From Paragorgia papillata (taxonomy: Eukaryota; Cnidaria; Anthozoa; Scleralcyonacea; Coralliidae), in contig JAWNZC010000177.1 in the NCBI GenBank assembly GCA_035771165.1, positions 1,762,501-1,826,500 on the forward strand: a stretch of 64,000 nt of DNA, written 5' to 3'. Within the stretch, counting starts at the first letter, position 1. Each line of letters begins with the position of its first letter. The notes under the pieces were generated by a model. It made no database searches. It was not told the DNA's origin and saw nothing but the letters and a program-made list of their open reading frames with translations. The translations under genes were made by a program, and so were the position numbers. Shown one piece after another: positions 37,742 to 48,508 of this stretch.

Positions 37742-38173
37742 AAACTTACATGTTGACTAACATGAAGTATTGCATCATACTGCCAGGGCTTCACTCTGAA
37801 GGCAGAAAAGGGGAGTGCTGGCATTGAAAAATCAGGCAAAGTTCAAGACACACTCAACCACCAGCCCTGGGAACAAGATTGGATGACTTAGGCCCTGTTT
37901 ACACTAGAGCAAAAGTACTGTAACCGGATTCACATTGTTTTTCATCCTCATGGGAATAAAAAACAATGTGAATCCGGATACTTTTGCTCTGGTGTAAACA
38001 AGGTCTTGTGAATTTTGACATCTAAATGTGAGGAGATCCTTGCCTGAAGGTTTAATTTACTTGTTGAATAAATGAGTAGAAGCAAGAATGGGTAGACAAT
38101 TTTCAATAAACTAAACAACAAAATAAGTTCAGTCCAGAATATATTTTATTCAATGGCAAATATTCTCTACATG
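37742..38173. other. Convergent 3' ends of WDR46 and RPS18
   Basis: The two stop codons are 432 bp apart. AATAAA at 38067-38072 (plus) could end WDR46. AATAAA on the minus strand at 38145-38150, 24 nt after the RPS18 stop, should end RPS18. The transcripts therefore nearly meet or overlap. The MITE 37891-38005 would be in the WDR46 3' untranslated region. Confidence 0.6.
37891..38005. mobile_element. MITE family I, short copy
   Basis: GTTTACACTAGAGCAAAAGT ends as at 23324-23772, with an almost fully palindromic interior (AACCGGATTCACATTGTTTT and its complement). Confidence 0.85.
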
Positions 38174-40350
38174 TTAACCCTTCTTCTTGGCCACACCAAC
38201 TGTGCGTCCCTTCCTGCCAGTGGTCTTGGTATGTTGTCCACGAACACGAAGACTAAAAATAAGAAAACAATGACCATTATTGCAAGCCATCACTCAGACC
38301 TTCACCGATGAGTGAAGCCAAGAATGAGGAACGAGATACAGCGTAATTAGAGTTTAAATAGTTTAACTCTTTCCTGTCCGAATCAATCTTTGGTATTTTA
38401 TTCTGGCTAATGCCAGATGATTTTATTCACCTCTGGGGAAGCCCTCGGACAGGAATGAGTTAAATAAGCTTACCCCCAGTAATGACGAAGACCACGATGG
38501 GCTCTGATCTTCTTTAACCTTTCCAAATCTTCACGCAATTTGTTGTCAAGATTGTTGGAAAGTACCTTTAGAAAAATTGAAATTAATTTAACTTTCTTCA
38601 TAAATACTGTACCAGTCATGCATTATTTTCAAGCTATAGAGACCCGAACACCAATCAAGGAATAGTACTATAATCTTTCAGAATGCATTTGTTTACAAAG
38701 GATGCTTACCTGGCTGTACTTGCCATCTTTAATGTCCTTCTTTCTATTCAAGAACCAGTCAGGAATCTTGTACTGGCGTGGATTTTGCAAGATGGTTGCT
38801 ATACGTTCGACCTACAATAATACAAAGGTTGCCTGTTTAGCAATTTTGACTTAATACAAAACAGCAAACTTTGCTGAGATTTCAAAGTCTAAGTTGTTTT
38901 TCACAAAGTAAACCTTTTTAACCCATTCCTGCATGAGCCAGGCAAAAATGACCCCTTTGTTTTACTCTGTCCAACACCAGACAATTTGAAGAGACGGGTT
39001 GTCAGACATCCCAGGCAGTAATGGGTTAATAAGGTGATAAAGCAGACTTGCTCGTACCTCATCTTCACTCAATTCTCCAGCTCTTTTGTTCAAATCAACA
39101 TCAGCCTTGCGGCATACAAGACTTGCATATCGGCGACCAACACCCTATAAATAAACAAAGTTTAAATACACACTGTAATTGCAAAACATTACAGTATAAT
39201 CAATGCTATGGCCAAAGTACCATATGTGGCTGCTTTTGCAGGCTATATATAATGACGTTAGTCCATTGCCTTTGAGATTCTAGGGATCAAACATGACTAA
39301 ATTTATCAAAAAATAGTTTTTTAAAGAATGAAGCAATAGTGCTCTGTCAAAATGACATCACAATTTTTTGTTTGTCTGCACTTTACCCATAATTCTTGCA
39401 GTTGGAACAAATATGATGGGCTTGTTTGCAATAATTTTGGTTTGTTCACAGTTGTCACCATACACACGTAAAAACGCACAAGCTGTTACAGACCTGCAAG
39501 CAAGTTGTTACAAGGCTGTTCAACAGGCTGTCACCATCACGTGTTCGCACTGGCTGTCCCAGTTTGTTAACATGTCTGTAACAGGCTGTTGACAACTTGT
39601 AACAAGGTTGACAACTCCAACAGACTGATGACAAGTTGTTCCAACAACCTGTTACCGCTCTGCACTTAACAAGTTGTTAACAGGTTGATGCTAACAAGGT
39701 TGTAGCAGCTTCTTGAATGAAAAGCATTGTTACAACCTGTTAACAGCCTTGCTACCGACTGGTTGCGAACACATCCTGTTGACAAGCTGTGAGATTTTTA
39801 CGTGTGTACATGCCAATTGTTGGGGGCACCTGAACTGATCCAGTTGTTTGGGGGGGGGTACCTAATTTGACAGAAACAAAGTTGAGATGGCACAGAAGAT
39901 GCACAGGCATTTTCAAGACTCCATAAACAGTAATTTCCATTTCCCTAACATAAAATTGTCATCAGCTATAAATTTACATAAAAAATAAGCATTTATTATA
40001 AAATATAGAAAAAGGAAATATAAGCATTTCTAAATATATTTTTACCTTAATCGCAGTGAAGGCAAACAGGCATTTTTCTTTGCCATCTATATTCGTGTTC
40101 ATCAAACGTAAAATATGCTGGAACTTCTCGGGGACAACGAGAGCCTAAAAAAAGTGAGAACTATTTGAACGACCGTATATTCAAAATTTCGTTACTGTTC
40201 TTTTATCAATTTAAAAAATATCCCCTAAAATAAACCACTCGATTATTTAGGAATAGAGAAAAAACAGAAAAATACGAGTTGGTTTTGTGATTAAAGAGGA
40301 TTTCAATGGATTGTATGGCAAACTGGAAAATTATTTTCTTTGCTTACCAT
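38174..40350 (-). CDS. RPS18: 40S ribosomal protein S18
   Basis: uS13, which sits in the head of the small subunit at the bridge to the large subunit. Coding exons in transcript order: 40350-40348, 40144-40046, 39144-39058, 38811-38710, 38565-38474, 38252-38174. They sum to 462 nt, or 153 aa, one more than human. The first coding exon contributes only the ATG, spliced by GTAAGC, an arrangement I recall for this gene elsewhere. Landmarks are [63 protein letters not shown] and the basic C-terminus VGVAKKKG. A pyrimidine tract (TTCCTTCTCTTC) just above the ATG fits a 5' TOP element. It is head-to-head with the ANKRD45-like gene and tail-to-tail with WDR46. Confidence 0.97.
38362..38463. mobile_element. 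TTAA-type MITE, subfamily 2, complete
   Basis: TTAACTCTTTCCTGTCCGAA to TCGGACAGGAATGAGTTAA. It lies in the last RPS18 intron, 10 bp from the donor of the preceding exon. Confidence 0.8.
38918..39029. mobile_element. TTAA-type MITE, complete
   Basis: TTAACCCATTCCTGCATGAG to CAGGCAGTAATGGGTTAA, in an RPS18 intron. Confidence 0.8.
39461..39809. mobile_element. MITE family E, copy 1
   Basis: Ends TACACACGTAAAAACGCACA / GAGATTTTTACGTGTGTA. The interior is built from ACAAGTTGT/ACAACTTGT words. Other copies are at 57810-58149 and 60092-60153. Confidence 0.8.
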
Positions 40351-40361
40351 GATGGCGGATT

Positions 40362-40373
40362 GAAGAGAAGGAA
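40362..40373 (-). promoter_or_regulatory. 5' TOP-like pyrimidine tract of RPS18
   Basis: TTCCTTCTCTTC on the minus strand, 12-23 nt before the ATG. Ribosomal-protein mRNAs normally start in such a tract, so transcription probably begins here. Confidence 0.5.
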
Positions 40374-40407
40374 CGTGGAGATGTCTGGGTATTTATTTAC
40401 AGGGGAA

Positions 40408-40535
40408 CCCCCTCCTGGAAAACGTTTCCCGGGGGGTTCTCACACAGGTATCCCCTCCTGGAAATTATATCCCGGGGGAGTACTCACAAAGGTGCACCCC
40501 CTCCTGGAAAAATGTTTCCCCGGGGGGAGTACCTA
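40408..40535. repeat. Tandem palindromic GC-rich repeat in shared promoter
   Basis: Three degenerate units of about 45 bp with CCCCTCCTGGAAAA and TTTCCCSGGGGG motifs. It fills most of the 223 bp between the RPS18 and ANKRD45-like start codons. Confidence 0.75.
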
Positions 40536-40573
40536 CTTTGAAACTCTTTAGCAACGAATCTAAACAAAAAAAC

Positions 40574-42481
40574 ATGGACGCTTTTATTCCGTTGGTTTGT
40601 CGTGGCGATTCAGTGAAAATTAAAGAGTTTTTCCAAGCTCCAGAGAACGAAACAGTTGTAGATCTTGCAACGTTGTTAAAGAAGCGAGACGAGAGTGGAA
40701 AATCTGCTCTGGATATGGCAGCGATGCTGGGTAGAGCTGAGGCCATCCGTACTCTGATTGAGTTCGGGGCAGATCCTAATTCGACAACAAAAAGAGGTAT
40801 GTATTGTAGTGAGGACTGAGGAGTACTGTAGAGGAGTGCATGGTGTTCTTGTAAACACGAATTTATTGAGACAAATAGTTAGATTGTATGCAATGCAAAG
40901 CTGCTAAAGCCAATGCGCCCTTCTAGTCCCATGGCCATGACCGGGGGGGAGGGTAATACATGCAGTTTGTGGCTGAACATAGGACACAGCTCAATGTGGC
41001 CAAGCCAAAGGCTTATTAACAGTATCCCAGCTACTAGGGCTTGTAAAATTTTACTATTGATATAAAGTCAAAATTGCAGAGCTCTGCCTGAAAGAAATTT
41101 CACCATGTTGAGGGGGGGGGGGGGGGGGGGGTAGTTGCCCTGGACTTTAAAACTCAAGACTTATTACACCGTCATTTCCTTGTGGTAATTCATCCAAGTA
41201 CTAGCCCTCAGTCAAACCTGCGTTAGCGTCAAATTTGAGTGGTGCTAGGCAACACACAAACCAACCTGCACACAAACGTCATACCCACTCATGCCTCCTA
41301 TAGGAAGTACATGTGTTATTATTAGCGTTAATTCTTAAACTTAAAGCCAGTGCCTTATTTTAGGTTATACTGCATTACATAGAGCAGCTTCGTGGGGACA
41401 TATCGACTGTGTCAAAATCCTGGTTGATCATGGGTCAGATCTGCAGGTTTATAACATTCATGGTGAACGTGCAAGAGAGGCTGCTGCACGATATGGAAAC
41501 CACAACTGTGCTGACTACTTGGACTGGGCAGGTTGTTATCTCACTCTGTGTAATGTCAGAGAAAATATTTTACACATTGTCATCAAATGAGAGCCTTAAG
41601 CAGAGAAGGGTTACTGTAAATAGTAGGATCTTTAATAAGGAACTTGATTGTGAATTTTCTAGAGAAGTGAAGGGAGTAATCAGTAATGTTGAGTTGACTC
41701 ACAAATTTGTTTGTTAATAAAGCAAGAAAGAAGGAGAAATTGTAAAAAATAGTGCTGTGAAATGAAGGTATATAGATAGAATGATTTATATTTAATATAT
41801 TTTCAATTTAGAAGCTACATTAGCACTTCAACGTGCCATTCAAAGTATTAAAAGTGTCTTGACTGATCCAGAAAAGAATCTTGGCAGATTGAACAGAGAA
41901 GACAAGGTAACAGCTGGAAAGTTTATACCAGAATTCTTCTTGTTTTAATTCTCTCTTGTTTTTTGTTTTTTTTTGTCTCGTGCCTTTTTGTGCCCTCTAT
42001 TTCAGAAGATGTGTCCAGAACATGTAGTTTAATCACTTGAAATGCCAAATATTATTAAGTAGTTATACAGTAAGTAGTAAATTATGCAGCTACTGAAGTT
42101 TGTGCTTAAATTCCTTATTTCAAACTCCAGGCAACAGGAAATAAGCTATGTGACGAGAAGACCAGCTGGCTTGCTGCAAACAAGGAGAGTGCATCTGTGG
42201 AAGTATTTTACAGAAAAAAAGAAGAGCTGGAAGAAGGAATGCATTATATTCTTTTAAAACTTGAAGACTTGGGTAAGATGCAAATATATGATGCATAGGG
42301 ACAGTCAGGAGGGAGAGAGATTTTTCTATTTTTTTCAACATCTTGCTACAAAGTTTTCAGACTTCAACTCCATAAACCTTAACTATTGTCAAGCATGAAG
42401 CATTATTAAACACACCACACAGAGGCATATGAGATGTTCTCTAATTTTTTTCCAATTCTAGATATTGACAAGAAAAGATGA
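40574..42481 (+). CDS. ANKRD45: Ankyrin repeat protein, ANKRD45-like
   Basis: Five exons sum to 648 nt, or 215 aa: 40574-40796, 41364-41531, 41812-41906, 42131-42272, 42462-42481. Two to three ankyrin repeats cover about residues 45-125 (GKSALDMAAMLGRAEAIRTLIEFGADPN, GYTALHRAASWGHIDCVKIL described by those landmarks). After the repeats, ERAREAAARYGNHNCADYLDWAE and a helical C-terminus follow. That post-ankyrin block resembles human ANKRD45 as I remember it, and the next gene downstream, KLHL20, is its neighbour in human. The molecular role is poorly known, with links to cilia and cell division in the literature. It starts 223 bp from RPS18 on the opposite strand. The fourth exon contains most of the C-terminal helix, and the last codes only for six residues. 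Confidence 0.8.
40960..41300 (-). mobile_element. Diverged 5S-like SINE (minus strand)
   Basis: Shares CACAGCTCAATGTGGCCA and CATCCAAGTACTA with the copies at 3485 and 33795, but much eroded and containing a 20-bp G run at about 41111-41131. In the first intron of the ANKRD45-like gene. Confidence 0.55.
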
Positions 42482-43912
42482 ACATTCGTCCAATGTCCAA
42501 TCTGAATAGATAGCATATTTTAAAAGCTTGGTTCCTTATCCATTCACATTGACCATAATAGCAAGAACAACTGAGGCCTGAAGACAAGAAAATCTGTTTT
42601 AATCAGGAGTAAGCTATTGGCAAAAAGAGTAAGAAAAACACTTGGAGAGAAACTGAAAAAGGGGGAGACAGGTACAACTGTGCAAAGAAAGGACTTTAAG
42701 GGAGGGCCCTGCCTGAAGTAATCTCCCCCTGAAGACTGAACTTTGAACCTCCAAAGTCTGGAAGATCAACTATCAATGGGGTCTTTTATACTGGACAGAT
42801 TAACACCTAGCCTACCTGTAACGATTATTAAAATATTTGTGTCTTGTAAAACGTAGAAAGTGGGGGCCATCTCGCATTCCATGTAAATTATCACGTGAAT
42901 CTTTAGCGTAGGTTATTCTCCGCATTCTTTGTGATAATTAATGCTTAGCGTAGGATGATAGCGGTTTCCGCATTTCTTAAGTAGGTTTCTAGATGGTTAG
43001 TTTTAGGTAAGATATAATAGAAAAACATGTTTGTAAGACCGTATTTGGGAAACAAGGAACTTGTATAGAACTATGCGGTTTTGCCCCTACGCAAACACTT
43101 GCGTGGAATCATGATGCAATAAGCTAACACTCGCTGTAACAGTTATTATAAAAAGAGGACAACGCCTGTAAAATAGAGAGTCGCAACTACGTTAGAGTCT
43201 TGTAAACGTTCAAGATAGAACTTTGTGAATAAAAGCCATTTTCAGGTGTTTGACGAGGTCTTGTCACTTACCATAAAACACGCTACATACCCATCTAAAC
43301 TATTTTTTTATCCATTATTTTCAATTCACCATTTTCATACAATTTGGACTATTACAAAGTCCTTAAACTTCAAGTGCCATTCCACAAAAACAGCAAAGCC
43401 TCTCAACAATTTTTGCAAGGATTATATGGTATTGAATTCAATCATCTTAATATATATCTCTCAACACTAGAATTGAACGCGATGACAGACATAACCAAAT
43501 ACAATGCTGTACACATGTTTTATAAAATGCCTGTGGGCACCACTTGAAATGACTGGAATTTTTCAGTTGTCAGGGCAAACTGACGCAAGCGTATAAAACC
43601 AAGAAAATCAAACCAGAAAGGTAGTGCGAAATAATCTAAAAAAGCTATATCGAAAAAGCGCGCGGAGTAATTTTCGAAAATCTTACTGTAGCGCAAAATC
43701 ACGCATTCTCGAATTTTGCGCAAAATTAATATTTGCGTCGCGTGCATTCCGCGCGAAGCCTGGGTTCGGGGGGCCCTCGTTCTGGTGTTCTATGGTGTAT
43801 TTATGGTGTATACATGTCACGTAAACGAAGAAGAGTGAGAATATGTTGCCGTAGAAATTGTTTATTGTTGTCTTTATTTGTTATTCTCTTTGATTGTTAA
43901 CTTTACATCGTA
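42482..43912. other. Intergenic region ANKRD45-like / KLHL20
   Basis: Contains a solo LTR (42817-43287). The remaining 620 bp before the KLHL20 ATG show no clear repeat or exon. The KLHL20 promoter and 5' untranslated region must lie here. Confidence 0.55.
42817..43287 (+). mobile_element. Candidate solo LTR
   Basis: Starts TGTAACGATT, ends CGCTACA, and is flanked by TACC on both sides (42813-42816, 43288-43291). Inside are TATAAAAAG at 43147 and AATAAA at 43228-43233, in the order U3-R-U5. The TGTA/TACA ends and 4-bp duplication suit a Gypsy-type retrotransposon. No internal coding region is present, so this would be the remnant of LTR-LTR recombination. Confidence 0.65.
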
Positions 43913-46900
43913 ATGGATAACTACGTGTCGGACGGACCTGTATCGTTTACGAGTGCTGTGGGTCGAAAACCCCATCCAAACAAACCGATTCTTCATCATA
44001 TCTCGGAGCTTCACCCGAAGCACGTTTTGGAAGCTTTAGAAAGCCTTCGTCAATGTAAGGAACTTTGTGATGTGATTTTAAACGTTGGGTCTAGGGTAAT
44101 GTACGCTCATAGAGTAATCCTAGCTTCGTGTAGTCCATATTTTAGAGCTATGTTTACGGGAGAGTTGTCGGAGAGTCGACAAACTGAGGTTCCTATACGG
44201 GACGTTGATGAAAACGCAATGGAATTGCTTATAACTTTCGCTTACACGGGCTCTATTACCATCAAAGAAACAAACGTTCAGACGCTTTTACCAGCCGCCT
44301 GTCTGCTTCAGTTGACAGAAATTCAGGATATTTGCTGCGAGTTTTTAAAACGACAACTTGACCCCTCGAACTGTTTAGGAATAAGAGCATTCGCCGACAC
44401 GCACGCTTGTCGAGAATTACTTCGTTTTGCCGACATGTTCACGCAGCATAACTTCCAAGAAGTTGTTGAAAGCGAGGAATTTTTACTTCTGCCTTATAGT
44501 CAGTTATTAGATATTTTATCAAGCGATGAACTGAACGTTCCTTCGGAAGAAATGGTTTTTAAAGCGGTCATGAATTGGATTAGACATAATGTTTCTGAAC
44601 GACGTCATCACTTGCCTTCCGTCCTGCAACACGTCAGACTTCCATTACTGGGGCCAAAATTCTTGGTCGGTGTTGTTGGCACTGATATGCTTATTAAAAG
44701 CGATGAGTCTTGTCGGGATCTCGTAGACGAAGCTAAAAACTATCTTCTGTTGCCAGAGCAACGATTACTCATGCAAGGTCCTCGGACTAGACCAAGACGA
44801 CCAACAAAGTGTACCGAGGTGTTATTCGCTGTTGGTGGTTGGTGTAGTGGTGATGCCATCAATAGTGTTGAAAGGTACGGTCCGCAGAATGGTGAATGGA
44901 GGTTGGTCTCTCCAATGAATAAGCGTAGATGCGGTGTTGGTGTTGCGGTGTTAGATAACTTACTCTATGCAGTTGGTGGTCATGATGGCAGTAGTTATCT
45001 CAACAGTGTTGAAAGGTATGATCCAAAAACAAACCAATGGAGTTCTGAAGTTGCTCCAACTAGCACCTGTCGAACAAGCGTTGGTGTTGCTGTCCTGAAT
45101 GGGTAAGTACAGTAGCTAAATTATATTCTGAAATTGAATAAAAACACTGTCACAATATCTTCACAGAACAAGATAGGGGAGGGGGGATGTGATTAGTGAT
45201 TATCCTTGGCAACTAGTGGCCAAACCAATAACATCACTTCTTGAAAACAAGGTTTGCAGCTTATCTAGATACTGTATTATAAAAAAACTCGTTTATAGTC
45301 AGTTTCAGCTTGCTTTTGAAATTCGTTTGTCAACATTCGTTGGAAGGTTGGGAACTTGGTACGGAAGTTCGTTGTGAAGTTCATCGTGAAGTTCGAATTT
45401 AATAAGCTTTGAATTGAATGCTTTTGGTAAAATCACGGAGAAGAAGATTATTTGTTGTATAGAATATACTAATAGATACTTGGTTAAGCAGAAACAAATT
45501 GCCGACTTAAATTTGTATCTACCTCGCAACGTAGTTCAGAACATTGCAACGTAAGTTCGGAATGTTCATTTCAATTATACATATTGGATTTCAAAAGCAA
45601 GCTGAAACGGACTATGAACACTGATTATCATAAACAACTGTTGTCAAACAGCATTTCTACAATTGGCCCAACATCTTCCAAAACTATTTCATTAAATGTT
45701 TTCATGCAGTCATATGTATGCTGTTGGTGGTCAAGATGGGGTATCTTGTTTAAATATTGTTGAACGCTATGACCCAAAGGAGAATCGCTGGACCAGAGTT
45801 GCGTCGATGAGTACCAGACGTCTTGGTGTAGCCGTAGCTGTTCTCAATGACTTTTTGTATGCAGTTGGTGGTTCTGATGGTACATCACCATTAAACTCCG
45901 TTGAACGCTATGATCCGACATCTAACCATTGGAAAGCAATGCCTTCGATGGGTACGAGAAGAAAACATCTCGGTGTCTCTGCGTTCCAGGATAAACTATT
46001 TGCTGGTAAGGGTATACCTCCATTCAGATTTCCCCTATTCCCAATATGAAGTTCAATTTTACTTGTCAAATAATAAAACCCTCAGCCAGTCTAGATAGTA
46101 AGGGATTAACCCATTTATTTCCTGCCTGAGCTGTTCTCTTTATTGTTTTACTCTGTCTAAGTTAAAGGGAGAACCTAGCCTAGTTTCTAGCAAAATTCGT
46201 AAACACTTTCACTTTACAGCTCAATTGTTTATTGAGGAAGAATTGTGATGTTATGACGTCCTAAGTGTTTCCCAACACTTACTATTTCCATCTGCATATA
46301 ATAATACAAGCCTACTCACCTCGGGTCAAAGAAGCTTCACTGGCCTAGCTTTCTTTAATATCACTAGCTTTCCTTCTGCAACCGCCAAAAGTTGAAAGTT
46401 AAATAGTTAAATTTTCATTTCAAGCTCCAATTGGAATATATTCCATAATTTCCTTCTTTCAATCGCCAAGATCTTTGGTAAAATCTTCGCAGACATCCTT
46501 ATGCTTTTTATATAATATACTGTCGCTACGCTAGATCCCAGGAACACTCGAAGGGCCAGAACGATTCTGGGCAGGACCTTTTTACGAATGTTGCTAGGCC
46601 TTCTCGTTTCCAGCCTCTCCCCAGTCTTCCCAAGAACCCAAACCAACTACGCGGCCAAGCTCATGGTGGAAACAAAAGGCTTAGAAACTAGGCTAGGGAG
46701 AACCCTCAGACATCCTAGGCAGCAATGGATTAAACAAAAAAATTACAATTTTTATTACAGTTGGTGGCCGTGATGACTCAACCGAGCTTAGCAGTGCCGA
46801 GTGCTTCGACCCTGAAACGAATCAATGGAGCCCAGTAGTTGCTATGAATTCTCGCCGCAGTGGTGTTGGACTGGCTGTTGTTAACGGACAACTTTTAGCT

Positions 46901-47053
46901 GTAGGAGGGTTTGATGGCACGACCTATCTTAAAACTATCGAAGTCCTCGACTCGAACAATCAATGGAAAATGTATGGAGGAATGAACTACAGGCGACTTG
47001 GTGGTGGTGTTGGTGTTGTTAAAGTACCATTGTGTGACACTATAGGTTGTTAA
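43913..47053 (+). CDS. KLHL20: Kelch-like protein 20
   Basis: A substrate adaptor of CUL3 ubiquitin ligase; known targets of the vertebrate protein include DAPK1, PML and ULK1. Three exons (43913-45102, 45710-46005, 46761-47053) sum to 1779 nt, or 592 aa, against 609 in human. BTB domain about 42-147 ([20 protein letters not shown]), BACK about 152-255, and six kelch blades from about 302 to the end. Each blade has the GG doublet ([48 protein letters not shown]). The last blades ([35 protein letters not shown]) are nearly identical to human as I recall. ATG 43913 is the first in frame. The long BTB-BACK-two-blade exon is unusual beside the finely split genes around it. Confidence 0.96.
45294..45615 (-). 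mobile_element. MITE family A, copy 4
   Basis: Same ends as the other three, opposite to copies 1 and 2, in KLHL20 intron 1 about 95 bp before exon 2. Confidence 0.85.
46106..46733. mobile_element. TTAA-type MITE split by another element
   Basis: Host arms 46106-46175 (TTAACCCATTTATTTCCTGC) and 46705-46733 (CATCCTAGGCAGCAATGGATTAA, partly before). The inner element is 46176-46695. In KLHL20 intron 2. Confidence 0.8.
46176..46695. mobile_element. Nested element with 9-bp target duplication
   Basis: Inverted ends TAGCCTAGTTTCTAG / TAGAAACTAGGCTA. GGGAGAACC is duplicated exactly at 46167-46175 and 46696-46704. A 9-bp duplication suits Mutator-like or Merlin elements. 520 bp, no transposase seen. 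Confidence 0.88.
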
Positions 47054-47654
47054 TGTAGTAATAGATTGTAGGATCTGAATGTTGCCAGTGAATGCAGTTG
47101 CAGTGATGAAAGCTGTACTTTGCAGGCTAATTTAAATGTAAACCAGTGATGGATGCCAATTACTCAATTAGTGCCTTGCTGCAGTGGGATGTGACCTGGC
47201 TTTTCATTAAAAATGTCAATCACATTTCTAATGTCTAGCTTCCTTGTGATATCCCTAATAAAATCCATAATAAAACGTCCACTTTATCCCTAAATTTATT
47301 TGACACCTTCCAGGTTTGATAAAATGCACTATTGAAAACACGATTTAAAACTTTTAAATCTTTCTTCAAAGTACCGTCAGAATGCAGGAAATGCCATTTC
47401 AGAGGTCCAAATTTCAAAACATTTCGCTGAACAAACTTAGAGATATAACTGGTTTTGCTACATGTGAAAATATTTTACCCCACACCTGACGTCAGAGACC
47501 ATCTCATTTACATATCAAAGAAATTGAAATATCTTGAAAACGAAGAGAGATACGAAAAAGTTGTAAAGGATGTTCTATTACAATTTTATGAGTTCTTTCA
47601 AATTAGACAAACTTAATTTTTAGTGCTATTGCCCTTTAAATATCGAAAACAACC

Positions 47655-47712
47655 TCGGTCTACCATCTGGCTGGCATTCGGAAGGTTGTGTGTTCGAGTC
47701 ACGAGTTTTTCT
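47655..47712 (+). mobile_element. tRNA-like SINE fragment
   Basis: TGGCTGGCATTCGGAAGGTT then GTGTTCGAGTCACGAG resembles the anticodon arm and box B of a tRNA. The reverse complement of the same sequence is at 62065-62112. Confidence 0.5.
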
Positions 47713-47957
47713 CTGAGTTTAACTTACGAACAGCAATTGAAAAACTTACGAAAATAAATAAATTTCTGTATCGATAGTGAAAGTGGTTAATTGAATATTG
47801 ATATTGCAACGAGACTGGGCTGCTTGTACAGTAAATCTTTGTATTAAAAAGGACCAATGGTGTTCCTGGAATGGACTACCATATTTACATGCGTTGTACT
47901 GGTAATATTTTTTATTTAACATTTCTTCCTGTACATGTTACCAATATAAATATATAG

Positions 47958-48113
47958 AGTGGTAAACTGGCGAGAATAGTTTTGATGACGAAATACTGAC
48001 GTTTTAAGCGGAGCGGAGTCTTTCATCAGAGTAAAATGTGTGATGAATGCCAGGGGTACGCTCGAAACGTCAGTATTTCGTTACCAAAACTATTCTTGGC
48101 AGTTTACCACCTA
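47958..48113. repeat. Inverted repeat with hammerhead-like words
   Basis: Arms GGTAAACTGGCGAGAATAGT and complement, continuing through GACGAAATACTGACGTTT. On the minus strand (48032-47995) it reads ACT-CTGATGA-AAG...CTT-AAAA-C-GTC-AGT, which is the hammerhead order but with the essential GAAA changed to AAAA. Confidence 0.55.
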
Positions 48114-48508
48114 CGCAGCACTATTCCATCTAAGCATAGGACTATGTCCTAAGGGATCCAGTTCATGAGCAACGCAAATCCAACAGGGACTCAGTGTTTT
48201 GTTAAGCAAACTATACTCTTGTAAACCCGTTTAATAAGTGCAGAGTACGTCATTTTCCGCCATTGACGTCATTTTCAGCCTTTTGAATATTGAAAATATA
48301 CAAAAGCTAAGACAATAAACGAAATTGAAAAGAATTCAAAAGAAATTGACGTCGAAGGGTGAAAATTACGTATTCTATGTACTTATTAAAAGGGTCTATA
48401 GAGGGCGGCATGTCGCCCACCAAATCTGGAATTTTTTTTAAACAGAACACAACAAAATATACAGTATAATGTGTATAATCCAAGTGTCCTTTAAGTCCAA
48501 AACTTTTG

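Larger units (their letters stand above)
47054..48508. other. Convergent intergenic region KLHL20 / XPNPEP3
   Basis: 3' untranslated sequence of both genes plus repeats: one arm of a family G MITE (about 47500-47641), a tRNA-like SINE fragment (47655-47712) and the inverted repeat 47958-48113. No further gene is seen. Confidence 0.6.
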
